Shown here piece by piece: positions 1-11,318 of a DNA stretch of 64,000 bases (position 1 is its first letter; each line of letters begins with the position of its first letter). The notes under the pieces are model-generated. The model made no database searches, was not told the DNA's origin, and saw only the letters and a program-made list of their open reading frames with translations. The stretch spans positions 46,061,673-46,125,672 of the forward strand of contig OZ024895.1 of assembly GCA_964017195.1 (NCBI GenBank), given 5' to 3'. The stretch is from Siderastrea radians (taxonomy: Eukaryota > Cnidaria > Anthozoa > Scleractinia > Rhizangiidae). Made by a program: the position numbers and the translations under genes.

Positions 1-1153
1 ATTTGCTTCGGTCGCTTCCATCTTCGCACGGACAGAAAATCAGGACTAAATTATACTTACAACAGTTGTCCTTATGCTTCTACAGTGCCGTTGTCGGAGG
101 TGCCACTTGTTGCGAACTTTGCCCCGTTCACTAGGGTTTTCAGGTCAACGAACTACACTAAGACAAACAGTAGAGTCGTTTGTATTTAATCACTTGGCTC
201 ACTTCGTATTCACTCGTTACAACAGTTGTGCAAGAGCTACTCTAAACACATGGAAAAGGACGCTTGATTTTATACTAGTACATTAGATATCATTGGCTGT
301 TGCTAGGCGATAATCAGAAAAAGTCAATCAATTCTACTAGCTAAAGTGTTCATTGTCTCATGAAGTCTAGACCTAATTTAAACATCTGTCACTGTATTGT
401 CACGTAACCTGAAGTCTCCGAAATCCCCAACTGACCTCCATCTCCAGGGTAAAAAAGAAACTGGTGTCACTGCAGATACAAGCCCAGGAGAGAAACTTAA
501 CTTACATGCACATTTGTTTTCTGAAAGACACGTACGGCTACCACAATGTTAACATTGGTTTGTTTGTTGATGGCATATTATGTTTTGACAAGATTATTAC
601 AGTGACATGGTTAGAGAAAAATGTCATGACTTTGGTGTGGCACCTTACATTACACTGAATTCCTGATGTCACAACTATATGACATTAAATGACCAGAACC
701 AGAAGTTTTCAACAACTATTTGTTTGGGCCAGCCAAAACCGGATGTTTGGTTTAAAGTATAAGCGTCAAGAAAAATGACCACCAAAGAATGAAAAAAACG
801 GTATTACTAGACTCAGTCTTCACCATATTGGCAATGGCCAGCTACAGTAATTAACACCTGCATTTGTTAGTAGGAACGGCATTGATTATCTTGCCAGGTT
901 TCCTGTATTTTGGTGTCAGCTTAATATCATGTTATGTTAACATATGAGCTGTACACAAATGCTTTTGGTTTTTTTTGCCATTTTTTGTTGTTGCTTCACT
1001 ACCTTCATCCTTGCAGTCAAAATACTATAGCTTTTTTCATTACCAGCAACACTTTTCATTTCAAGCATTGTGGAACAACAAAACAGTTCTGTTGAAAAGG
1101 GTGGGTTCTTTCCGTGACCTCAGTAATCACTTTCTTAAAATAATTCATTCCAG
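1..1153. other. Sequence upstream of the first visible CWC15 exon
   Basis: AT-rich DNA that probably belongs to an intron of CWC15. I found no exon here that joins in frame to the exon starting at 1154. Short open frames occur but none resembles a known protein. The missing N-terminal CWC15 exons should lie to the left of the window. Confidence 0.5.
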
Positions 1154-4100
1154 GAAAGAGAGAAGAAAGAAGAAGAAGAGAGAATACGAATGGAGAATAT
1201 CATGACTGGAAATCCTTTACTCAACACACAGAGCAATTTCAAAGTGAAAAGAAGGTATGATGTGATAGTTCTAATACTAATGATAAAATAAAGCAGTTTT
1301 GAAATGAGTGTCATAAAACCAAAACCAAAGAAATTACTCTAACCAATCACAAAAGGAACAAAACACAAAATGAACCAATCATAAATCAACGCAAATACAA
1401 GACAGTAATTAACGTTTAGTTCGACAAAAAGCATGCAAGGAAGTGATGATTGGTTTTTGTTTTACATCTCATTGGTTGAGAAAGTGGCGCAAGCTTTTTG
1501 AACCAATCAGAGAGCCTACTAAAGCAAAACCAAAGTAAACACAACATTACTTTTGGCACTCAATTGAAAACTGTTCTAACACATACAGATTACTTACAGA
1601 ATGATTAATTCAAAGTTCATAGTTGGGAAGTGCATCCAATTATTATTCATGCATCATCTGTAACTGTTATTGATTTTTTAAAAAATACCTGTTACAGTAA
1701 GTAACTTGAATTTTTTTTATTTCCATTCTCACTCTTCTGTTTCTAAAATATTAGGTGGGATGATGATGTTGTGTTCAAGAACTGTGCAAAAGGAGAAGAG
1801 GAAAAAAAGAAAGTAAGCTGATTTGTTTGTGTTTCGTTGTACTTTCTACTAGATGCAAATTAATAGTGCCTTTTTTGTGCTGACGAAGTAGAGGGAGTAG
1901 AACTTAAAGTTGCTTTGGTTTGAAATACATGTAGGGTATAAATTTTGACAACTTTGTATTGTTCAGTCACATTGTAACAGTTAAATAATTATTCAACAGG
2001 CACCCAGGGGTGAACACACTGTTTGCAAGACCCTCTTTTTTTATTTCCTAAGCCACTTGTGACAAACCTCAGTTTTTAAACAGCCAGTACAACACTCAAC
2101 CCAGGTGGCAGTAAAAAAGAGTCACAGGATCTCTCTTCTCTCTGTGTTGCTAGCAAGACCTTTGGCTTAACTTGTCATACCTTTCTATGCATAACATACT
2201 TGTTCTCAATTCAATGCATTGGCAACAAGAAAGCCCATTGGGCATTTTAACCGGCCATTCTGACCCTCCCCACCCCTAGGTTTCACAAATGTTAGCGCGA
2301 TCCTCTTTTTTTACCAACCGGCGTGACGAAAAGTGTGATTGTGTGACACAATATTTTGACTATAGCGGTACTGGATGACGTAATGTTTAAACTCTGATGA
2401 CTCAGCTTATCTTTCTTATCGCTTTATTTGTGCTGAAAAACACAAATTCACTCAAATGTTGAATGTCGATATGAATTCGTCCACAACTGAGAATGCTCAC
2501 ACAGGGATGACGAAGTATTTACTGTTGTGCCTAGACCTTAAATACAAACAGTGAACATAGCAGTAGAATCAGAATATAACGCTTGATAAACACGAGCTCG
2601 AGCAGATCGTCAGAGTATGGGGCACGTCAAGGCATATCTCATGACGGGATGTTCAAATCCGGTTTGCTAACCCGGTAATCCCCTTGCAAAAGTAAACAAA
2701 CTAGCGGGGACGAAAGTCGCCCACGTCTTTGAAAACTAATGCGCCTGTCGAGCCGCAATCGATTTTGCGCGCACTCGCCTGTTTTTCTTTTCCTTCACTA
2801 TCTCTGAACGGAAAGTGAGACTGCTTATAGCCTTTAGCGAACACCACACGCAAACCACACAAATCCGTCGCTAATATTCAGATATTTTCGTTCTTTCAAT
2901 GCAAAAAGACTCGTAACACCTGCCTTATTAATTGATCTCTTTATTAATGACGATTCCTTCGTATCAACTTCTCGCCTCAAATAAACACTCATCTCTCTCC
3001 GTTCACAAGAACTATCATGTACTGATGGTGCAGTCAACTAATATTGCATCATCATACTAGTACCAATTCCTTCTCTTCCTAACCCACACCAGCAAAACGC
3101 AACTGTCCTTTTTGTCCACTGCGAAATAAAGTTAGCCAATCAGAAGCCTTACAATCCACTTCGCAAACCACCCCCCCCCCCCCCATAAAATGCCAAGGGA
3201 AACCGCCTCTCACGCAGCACAATATTACGCCGCTCCTATACAAAACGCAACTTTCAAAGCCAATCACATTCACAGAAGCGTGATATGCTCCTGACATTCA
3301 TAAATCCTTCTGACTCCCACATTTTTACACCCCTCAAAATGTCAATCCAATAAAAAAGAACTCCTGCGCTAAAAAATTTTTCACCATAACCACTAACTAG
3401 ATCAGACAACACAGCCAGTTTCGCATTCAATCCTATTAGCTCCTTTACTCAATTGCGCATGCATTATACAAGACAAATACAAAAAAAACCCAAACTTAAA
3501 CAACCCTTCGCCGTTCATATCTTAAATACTGTAAATTAAAAGACAAAAACATAGGAAGGTAACATTCAGAAGACTAATATGCGCATGCGTCTTATATAAG
3601 ACAGTACCGCTCTTGAGTACCCGTACCACAAGTTTTACAGCACTTTCTTCGTATGTTAAGCCAACTTGCTTTCAGGAAAAACCGTGCCCATTTTATAAAC
3701 CGGCGGTCGCCATCATGGCGACGGCCGGTTAATCAGCCCAGTTTTAGTCCTTAGGATTTCTTGTTCTTTATCATCTACACTGAGGAAGTTTTTCGCATAT
3801 TTGCTGATCCTACATGTAGCAGTATGCAGAATGCATGTCACACTTATCCTAGTAAATATGAGCCAACTCACAAGTTGTTTTACTCAGAAAAATCTGAGCC
3901 CTCACAATGGGAGTCGAACCCATCGTTGACCTCCCAGGTGCCAGTTGGATGCTCTAACCACTGAGCTATGGAGGACTCGTGGTGAGCGGGGCCATACAAC
4001 TATGTGACCTCGTGGCCTCACTCACCATGAGTACCCCATAGCTCAGTAGTTGGAGCATCCAACGAGCACCTGGAAAGTCATGGGTTTGACTCCCATTGGG

Positions 4101-4517
4101 AGGACTCAGATTCTTTTTGAGTAAAACGACTTGAGGACATTTCTTCTTGTAATTCATTTCAGCCAGTCATCACTCCACTTAACATGTTTACATTTATCAC
4201 ATTTGACATTATTGAGCCGTGCAGTTAGCAGGCCTGTGTCACAAGTGAACCTAGTTATATGGCCCTGCTCAACACGAGTCCCCCAAAGCACAGTGGTTAG
4301 AGCGTCCAACCGGCACCTGGAAGGTCATAGGTTTGATTCCTGTTGGGGACTTTTTCTTGTCCCAACCCCCATGACATGCTGAATAGTACAATTTTTTTCC
4401 ATGATAAGATTGTTCCTAAAATGAAATATTTTTACTCTTTTTCAGGGGCAACAGTTTATCAATGATACGCTTCGCTCAGATTTCCATAAGAAATTCATGG
4501 CAAAGTATGTGAAATAA
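1154..4517 (+). CDS. CWC15: CWC15 spliceosome-associated protein, 3' coding exons (5' part outside window)
   Basis: CWC15 is a small component of the PRP19-associated spliceosome, acting in nuclear pre-mRNA splicing. Three exons join in frame: 1154-1254, 1755-1812 and 4446-4517, ending at TAA. The junctions are CAG|GAAAGA, AAG|GTATGA, TTAG|GTGGGA, AAA|GTAAGC and TCAG|GGGCAA. The joined product has the conserved family tail: an acidic/basic coiled stretch, then [16 protein letters not shown], then [14 protein letters not shown], ending [19 protein letters not shown]. The arginine codon in KRRW is split across the first junction, which supports the model. The N-terminal two thirds of the protein are not in the window. 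The last intron (2.6 kb) is inflated by repeats and SINEs. The identification rests on the family's near-invariant C-terminus and is secure. Confidence 0.93.
2251..3728. mobile_element. Possible non-autonomous DNA transposon in the last CWC15 intron
   Basis: The stretch is bounded by TTAA-CCGGCC at 2247-2256 and GGCCGG-TTAA at 3723-3732, which looks like short inverted ends inside a TTAA target duplication. It contains a poly-C run near 3171-3184 and a small hairpin near 3706-3724 (GTCGCCAT/ATGGCGAC). No transposase frame was recognised. The inverted ends are very short, so the boundaries are tentative. Confidence 0.3.
3850..3977 (-). mobile_element. tRNA-derived SINE, minus-strand copy
   Basis: On the minus strand the head reads like a tRNA, with a polymerase III A box (ATAGCTCAGTGGTTAGAGCA) and a B box (GGGTTCGACTCCC). 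The tail (CTCAGATTTTTCTGAGTAAAAC) is shared with the plus-strand copy at 4031. The shared tail, and an anticodon arm that does not fold as a normal 5-bp stem with a 7-base loop, argue for a SINE over a functional tRNA gene. Confidence 0.75.
4031..4140 (+). mobile_element. tRNA-derived SINE, plus-strand copy
   Basis: The tRNA-like head has CATAGCTCAGTAGTTGGAGC as A box and GGGTTTGACTCCC as B box. It is followed by the same tail as the copy at 3850-3977 (CTCAGATTCTTTTTGAGTAAA). The two copies are arranged head to head about 55 bases apart. Confidence 0.75.
4270..4378 (+). mobile_element. tRNA-derived SINE, third copy with a different tail
   Basis: The head is related to the two preceding copies (CAGTGGTTAGAGCGTCCAAC, then GGTTTGATTCC), but the 3' part (GGGGACTTTTTCTTGTCCC) lacks their tail. 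It is either a different subfamily or a truncated copy. It ends about 70 bases before the last CWC15 exon. Confidence 0.65.
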
Positions 4518-4810
4518 CTGGTCCACAGAACTGAAAGCCAACAATGTAGTTGCATGGAGCCCTTCTTCAGTTACCTAAGAAAGGAAAACTGCAATAACCT
4601 TGTAGAGCAACGGCCATAAGTGCAACATATCGTGGTGTTTTTCTTTCCTTCTTTTTTCTTTTTCTTTTTTCTATCAGCAGAGTTTTAAGATGTCTTTCCA
4701 CATTATCCAGATGTTTATACATGTAATAATGCATACATATATGTATATGACAGTACCTATTACATACGAATCATGTTAAATGTGAAAAGTCTACTAAAGG
4801 TACTGGACAA

Positions 4811-4816
4811 AATAAA
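4811..4816 (+). terminator. CWC15: CWC15 poly(A) signal
   Basis: A canonical AATAAA lies 294 bases after the CWC15 stop codon on the sense strand, a normal distance for a 3' UTR. The actual cleavage site cannot be seen. Confidence 0.6.
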
Positions 4817-4817
4817 G

Positions 4818-5510
4818 ATGTACTGCTGGTGGTTTATTTTTCATTTTCCATATGCTTTACTTGTGTAACATTTGCCTTTTTGATAAAAGTACTATCTGTT
4901 ACTTAGTATTTGTTTTGTAACCCAAACAGCATCATTCTGTAAAAGTGACAGGAAATGTAACATGCAATCCTCAGGAAGGTCTAATCTCCTTCCCCTCAAT
5001 CACACCTTACTCTCACTCATAAATTCCCTCTCTCTTTCCCTTTCTACTTCTATACAAGCTGGAGTAACCTAGAGTAGTTTAGGCTAAACAGAGTTGCTTC
5101 TTGACTTGCAAATTTCATTTGCAATAAACTTGCTTTGTTAATAATGTGATGCAAGCATTCCTATTGAAGTGGCAATGTACTAAAACCAGGAACATCAGAA
5201 CAGCCTGGAAAAACCACAAATCACCTAAAGCTATCCATTTGGGGACCTGAATAGGCCTGATTAGGACTATCCTATTTCTTAGTTGGGTAGTGTTCTGGTG
5301 TTCCTGTGTTCCTGATTTTAGTAGAAAAGTAGAGCGGGATTGTAACTCAGTTATATACTCTGCTGTAGCCCCCTGCAAAGACAGCTCATCAAATATGAAC
5401 AAAACAACCATGTTTTTTTGTTTCCAGAGTTCCCATCCTGGGTTGGTCAGTTCCAGTCTCCCCCTTTTTTGGCATTTTAGTTTGCTTTCCACTACACACC
5501 TGATTGTGAA
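4818..5510. other. Spacer between CWC15 and the hairpin array
   Basis: I see no gene here. Two overlapping open frames on opposite strands (about 5115-5580) have no recognisable domains and run into the repeat array. Confidence 0.5.
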
Positions 5511-6870
5511 TAAGACAGTCAGGCTCTTACAGAAATGGAAAAATTCACTGATGAATATCGAAACAATAGAAATTGGTTGATGAGCAAAAATGAGCCAGTT
5601 TTACAAAAATCGAAGATGTCCCATTTGGGCTCATTAACCAATTTCTATTGTTTCAATATTCATGGGTAATAACTCTGTGAAAAGGGGAAATTGCCAGCCA
5701 ATTTCAAGTGCACTAGAAAGAGTGTGAAAGCGTGGATATTTTGTGCAAGTGTCAAAGCTAGGGCCCTTATAGAAATGGAGAAAATCGCCTATGAATATTG
5801 AAACAATGCAAATTGGTTAATGAGCAGAAATGAACCTCTGTTCCAAAAATCGAAGATATCCCTTTTAAGCTCATTAACCAATTTCTATTGTTTCAATATT
5901 CATGGGTTAATATCTGGGTGAAAAGGGGGATTTGCCAGCCAATTTCAAGTGCGTTCAAAAGAGTGTGAAAGCGTGGATATTTTGTGCAACTGGCAAAGCT
6001 AGGGCCCTTATAGAAACGGAGAAAATCGCCTATGAATATTGAAACAATAAAAATTGGTTAAAAAGCAAAAATTAACCTGTGTTCCAAAAATCAAGGATGT
6101 CCCTTTTGAGCTCATTAACCAATTTCTATTGTTTCGATATTCATAGGTTAAAATCTCTGTGAAAGGGGGGATTTACCGGCCAATTTCAAGTGCGTTCAAA
6201 AGAGTGTGAAAGCATGGGTATTTTGTGCAAGTGTCAAAGCTAGGGCCCTTCTAGAAATGGAGAAAATCGTCTATGAATATTGAAACAATGCAAATTGGTT
6301 AAAAAGCAAAAATGAACCTGTGTTCCAGAAATCAAGGATGTCCCTTTTAAGCTCATTAACCAATTTCTATTGTTTCAATATTCATGGGTTAATATCTCAG
6401 TGAATAGGGGGATTTGCCAGCCAATTTCAAGTGCGTTCAAAAGAGTGTGAAAGCATGGGTATTTTGTGCAAGTGTCAAAGCTAGGGCCCTTCTAGAAACG
6501 GAGAAAATCGTCCATGAATATTGAAACAACAGAAATTGGTTAATGAGCAAAAGTGAACCTGTGTTCTAAAAATCAAAGATGTCACTTTTGAGCTCATTAA
6601 CCAATTTCTATTGTTTCAATATTCATGGGTTAATACCTCAGTGAAAAGGGGGAATTGCCAACCGTTTTAGGGTGTGTTAGAAAGAGTGTGAAAGCGTGGG
6701 TATTTTGTGCAAGTGTCAAAGCTAGGGCTCTCATAGAAACGGAGAAATTCGCAAATGAATATCAAAACAATAGAAATTGGTTAATGAGAGAAAATGAGCC
6801 AGTTTTTCAAAAATCAAACATGTCCCTTTTGAGCTCATTAACCAATTTCAATTGTTTCAATATTCATGGG
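5511..6870. repeat. Tandem array of about 241-bp units, each carrying an inverted repeat
   Basis: Between five and six imperfect units occur. The anchor phrase (CTTATAGAAATGGAG and variants) recurs near 5523, 5766, 6007, 6247, 6487 and 6728, a period of 240-243 bases. In every unit an arm like GAATATTGAAACAATAGAAA, followed by TTGGTTAATGAGC, is mirrored about 40 bases later by GCTCATTAACCAATTTC, followed by TATTGTTTCAATATTC. A second phrase, GTGTGAAAGCGTGGATATT, sits in the linker. Each unit could therefore form a stem of about 33 bp. Confidence 0.9.
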
Positions 6871-6874
6871 TTAA

Positions 6875-7474
6875 GGTGATTCCCCAGAAAAAGAATCTGC
6901 CATAGATTTGTAATGAAACTTGGCATAAATATTCAACAAGTCATGTAGGGTTCTAAAATTGCAATAAAAATGGGGGGGTCACCGTGCTTGTTTTAGTGGT
7001 ATACTGCTGACGAATACAGTGTTTAAAGGCATTTTCAGGCAATAAACGCGCAAAGTCAATATGCTCAATAATTCAACTGCAGATTGATATTTCATGTATA
7101 GGTTGACTTTGTACATAATTACGACTGTATAGTCATCTGTGTTGTACAAAACTCAAAAAGTAGACGGTGACGAAGGTAGATTGATGTGCGGTCCTCTACC
7201 CTAAATGGCTTTTTTTGTAGGATTTTTTTTAACTGTGCAAAATCTGATCATAGATTTTTGCTAACTTTTTTATTTTGCTTTGGGAACACTGTCCTGATTG
7301 AGTTTATGCAATAAAAAATGGGGGTCACCGTGCTTGTTTAGGAGATAACGACCATTTATTTCTCTAAACAACTCAGTTTTCATAGAAAATCTACCAAGTT
7401 CTGAAAGTGCGTGCCCTAATCATGCAAAAAATGATGCACAGAAAGGATGCGCAATACAATTGAATGGAATCACC
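6875..7474. mobile_element. 600-bp TTAA-flanked MITE inserted in the hairpin array
   Basis: TTAA at 6871-6874 and 7475-7478 flanks an element that begins GGTGATTCC and ends GGAATCACC. The array motif is split exactly at the TTAA of its usual GGGTTAATATC phrase, as expected for insertion with a TTAA target duplication (piggyBac-type behaviour). Inside, a phrase GGGGTCACCGTGCTTGTTT occurs twice (about 6975 and 7322), so the element has an internal duplication. No transposase is encoded. Confidence 0.8.
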
Positions 7475-7478
7475 TTAA

Positions 7479-7530
7479 TATCTTCTATTGTTTCAATATT
7501 TGTGGGTTTATAACTGCGTGAAAAAGGGGA
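7479..7530. repeat. Displaced remnant of the hairpin array
   Basis: After the MITE the array resumes with TCTATTGTTTCAATATTTG, followed by GTGGG and GCGTGAAAAAGGGG. This corresponds to the end of one unit. Most of the intervening unit is missing. Confidence 0.75.
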
Positions 7531-7695
7531 GTGAATCATCCATACACATGAACACATCATTGAGGTTCCTTTTATATGCTTGTCGAATCTTCCCGTGGAA
7601 AATTTTTTGCATGCAATGCAAAATTCACTTATCTTTCGTCAGCTCATACTTCTCTTCAATTAACCTAATAGTCTTCTTGGGAAGTGCAGGGTTAA

Positions 7696-7899
7696 ACCAT
7701 TAAGCCCTAACAGTGACGAAAATGAAATTTCTCTTTACACTATCACTACTTGTTGAAACATTCAAGTGATGAGAATAAAGGAACTGGTCACCAAGGAAAA
7801 GATGCCTTGATATTTAGACAAATTCTCCTCACTAGTTCCATAAGAAATGTATGGAGAACAGTAAGGAGAATATATATTCTAATGTCAGGGCTTAAAGGG
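7696..7899. mobile_element. Short TTAA-flanked MITE
   Basis: TTAA at 7692-7695 and 7900-7903 flanks ends ACCATTAAGCCCTAACA and, read inverted, ACCCTTTAAGCCCTGACAT. The element is about 200 bp and has no coding capacity. A divergent relative appears in a RANBP2 intron around 53450-53640. Confidence 0.65.
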
Positions 7900-7903
7900 T
7901 TAA

Positions 7904-9520
7904 ACCAAAAACAAGTCAAACCAAACAAACAAGGACCAAGCATGCAAAAGAATATCTGATACTTTTATTGAATATATGTACAAAGATGGTTACATGAAGT
8001 AAGTGAATAGTAAGTGAGAAATATTTACAAATTTTAAAATATTAATATATAGGATACAACTCTTTGACTTGTCACATATTAAGTTTAATAGCTATTAATA
8101 ACTATAGATATAGGTAGACCTAAGATTAACTAAGAACCAACTGGTTACACTCGAGTGGCAACACTCACTGAATGCTAAATTCTCACATCACTGATGCTAT
8201 TGCACATTGAAATTACAAAAACACAACGTGATGAATTATTGATCTAAGTGTAATATTTACAATTATATATATGTACACTATTCTAGTTTGTACTCAGTCT
8301 ATGCAAAAGCCAGTTTGATGTTTATGGTATCAATTGGGCCACTGATAATACAGGTTTCAAACCTAAAAAAGAGTGTTATCATGTAAAGGAATATTGTGTA
8401 TCTACTCTGCCTTTTCCTTAGCCTACTGTAACAGGAACATTTGACTGGTCAGCTTTAAGAACATCTATCTGTTTATGAGCCTACCTTCTTCTCTACTCAA
8501 ATGTGGCCAAAACAATCTACTAAAACTGTACAATTGTACCAGCTTGAAGAAAAAAAAGAAATTCTACAATGAATCTCAAGGTGATAAATAAATGTGATAA
8601 ATTATTGTGTATGCAACAGACTAACCTTACCATGAAATAACAATTTTACTGAGACTAAAGAACACCTTTACACTCAAACCTTCTTAAATCATATTTAATG
8701 CACTACCTAAATTCTTTGTTACATACACTACAAATGTTGACATAATTAAACAAAGACTTTAAAAGAAGTCTGGGTAAATCATTATTATTTTGGTGGCAAG
8801 GAAACTTAATTTTTTGAACAAAGTTTGATTGAATAATTTTAACCACAAAGAGCCACAGCTCCAAACCATAAAACACCAAAACTAACATTGCTGTGATTTT
8901 CAACAAATAAACACCGAAGGTCAATACCAAGCAAATTAATGTTAATATCACCAAAAATTCAAAATTCCTAAAACAACAAATTTAACAGCAGAAAAAACAA
9001 GCAGGGCTAAAACAGACTGAACTCACCAATCACACCTCAAATTGGTCTGCTGATAAGTTAATCAAAAAACTGATTGAAACAATGTAATCAAGGGCTATTA
9101 AACAAATTCAATTTAAAGATACTTTTGTATCTTGAATAAAATCACTATGCTTTGATACAATAATGTAGAATATTAGCAACCTCTACCTGAAAACTATCCC
9201 GTCTCATGTACCACTGTATACAGCAAATGTTCCTAATAAGTGTCTTATGCTGTTATGAAAATGGTTATTAATAATTATCTTTTATAAAGCTCTAAAAACT
9301 GTTATGTGCATCTGTTTGGTTAGAAAAATAAACCTGTGAAAAAACAACAATAGCAAGTAAGTTGATAGTCAACATGTCTTAAAAAACTTTTCATATCTAA
9401 TTGATGGCATTAATATCTACGATCAGTAATCAGTGATTATAAGTAGACAGTCAATGACATAATATATTTATTTATTACAATATTTTTTAGAGCTTATATT
9501 GATTACTGGCTTCATATTTC
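7904..9520. other. AT-rich stretch, possibly the distal 3' UTR of PABIR
   Basis: No gene is seen. On the minus strand AATAAA motifs occur at 7964-7969 and 10110-10115, so the minus-strand PABIR transcript could extend into this stretch with a long 3' UTR. This is inference only. Confidence 0.35.
7964..7969 (-). terminator. Candidate poly(A) signal for PABIR
   Basis: AATAAA on the minus strand, 2.8 kb beyond the PABIR stop codon. A nearer AATAAA lies at 10110-10115. Either or both could serve. Confidence 0.3.
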
Positions 9521-9568
9521 AATAGTCCATTTTACAGTTGTGTTCTTAGTGACCTGGTCTTTGAGTGG

Positions 9569-9599
<31 letters not shown>

Positions 9600-9762
9600 A
9601 ACACCCTCCTGCTTTTCACATGTAAATCACATTGTTCTCATGCTAACTAGTTTGTATTTTCATATGAAAAGCAGGAGGGTTTGTATCAAAACAAAGTCAA
9701 CTCCAGCCTCGCTTCCACTCAAATGCCAGGTCACTAAGCACACAACCATAATATGGACTATT
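9521..9762. mobile_element. Foldback MITE with long inverted arms
   Basis: The left arm begins AATAGTCCATTTTACAGTTG and continues through GACCTGGTCTTTGAGTGGAA. It is mirrored on the right by TTCCACTCAAATGCCAGGTC and then ATATGGACTATT. Each arm is about 105 bases with a loop of about 30. There is no coding capacity. Confidence 0.85.
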
Positions 9763-9821
9763 CCAATCAATTACTTAAAATCAATATCTACAGGCAAAAT
9801 TTGTTTTGAATTCTTTCAAGT

Positions 9822-9849
9822 TATAATAATAATAATAATAATAATAATA
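9822..9849. repeat. (AAT)n microsatellite
   Basis: About nine AAT units in a row, just downstream of the foldback element. Confidence 0.95.
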
Positions 9850-10780
9850 TTAATAAGCATTTATTTACACACGGTGAGACTAATAATTAGTCTGTAATTA
9901 TTACAGTAAAACAATATTGAAATCAAATCAATTTATAGACGATGAAATTAATTACAGCAGGACTGATGTCGTCTGCCCCAGGGGAGGTAATCCCATCTAT
10001 AAGCTACATGGCTTTGTGCCTCTGTGAACGGTATAATGGTTTTCAAACAGTTTAGTCTGGGATTGGTTATTAAAATCAGAGAGTTTTGATCTAGAGTAGT
10101 GTATATTCATTTATTAGAAACTTGGTCTGCAGCATGAAGAATTTACTCCAAAATAAGAACTTACACCTGGCAAATCTGGGAAAGGGTAGGGTTTCTGGCT
10201 TCCAATAAGTCTAGAATAGTGTACCTGTAGCAAAATGCAACTGAACAAAGTATGGAATCTGAATGCCTGGAACCGGCTACTACCCTCCCTTCTATCACAA
10301 ATATTTGGATGCTTCATTCGTTTGGTCAATAGTTTTGTCCAAAATTTGAACACCTGAAAATCTATAAACTGAGGGCACGTTTTCTTAGTCTCTTCTGGAA
10401 TGAGAATAGGCAGAATGGGAATGAGCAGAATTATTGGCAATAATATGCACCAAGAAAAAAACAGTTGTTTCAAAAATGGACTGAGAACTAACCACAGGTT
10501 TTTTCCTTAGACTCGCTGGGAGAATTTAAACTTGCAGCGGCTGTGCTGTTGTTTTGGCCAGCCTTTTCATCACGTTCATTCTGTTCATTCTGCCCCAAAT
10601 AGCAGAATACGTGGAATGGTATAAACTATCAATTCTGGAATGAGAACAGGACATTAAAAACCGTGCCAAAAAGCCATTCCAATTATTCTCAAATGTTCCA
10701 GAATGGTTCCCATACAAACGTGCCCCGAGTGTATCCAACTGTGTGTGATTATCACTTTACCTTTACCCATTGAGCAATCA

Positions 10781-11279
10781 TCAATCCCTCACAGGTGAAA
10801 ACGTAAAGCATGACGGAGAGCTGCCTATTGTCCTTGGGAGGTTTTGGGTTGTCACTGGGCCAGCAAGCGGTGACCTCGGAGGTGTAAATTTTGGTCGATA
10901 AGGAAAGGGATGTCTTGGAATCTCGCCAAGGAGCATAGGCGTGGCATTTAATGATGATGATGATGACGAATCTGATGCAGAGGAGCTGTGGGGATCTTCG
11001 TGTATGTGGTTATCATCATCAAAGTTTAAGTGCACTGACTCACATGGGACATCAGATGAACAATTAATGGGCAAAACATCACACAGACGCTTTGATGGGC
11101 TGACACCTGGCTCAATTAAGCCTTCTGATGGACCTAGATAATCAAACCAAAACAACATTTACTTTACAATTAAACAATATTTCCCTAAAGATGCTAATGA
11201 ACACCTCCACTGAGTACTGTACAACTCATTAATAAATTTTAAGTAATAAATAACAATAATAATGATAATTATTATAATA

Positions 11280-11318
<39 letters not shown>

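Noticed and set aside
975..1205. A plus-strand frame overlapping the CWC15 exon
   Set aside because: It reads the exon in the wrong frame. The supported frame encodes [16 protein letters not shown].
3895..3975. A functional tRNA gene on the minus strand
   Set aside because: A and B boxes are present, but the anticodon arm does not form a normal stem and loop, and the same tail is found on a second copy, so it is a SINE.
5511..6870. A CRISPR-like array
   Set aside because: The units are about 241 bp, diverged, without short unique spacers, and the genome is eukaryotic.
10114..10473. A 119-codon minus-strand gene after PABIR
   Set aside because: No homology recognised. It lies in the probable 3' UTR of PABIR.
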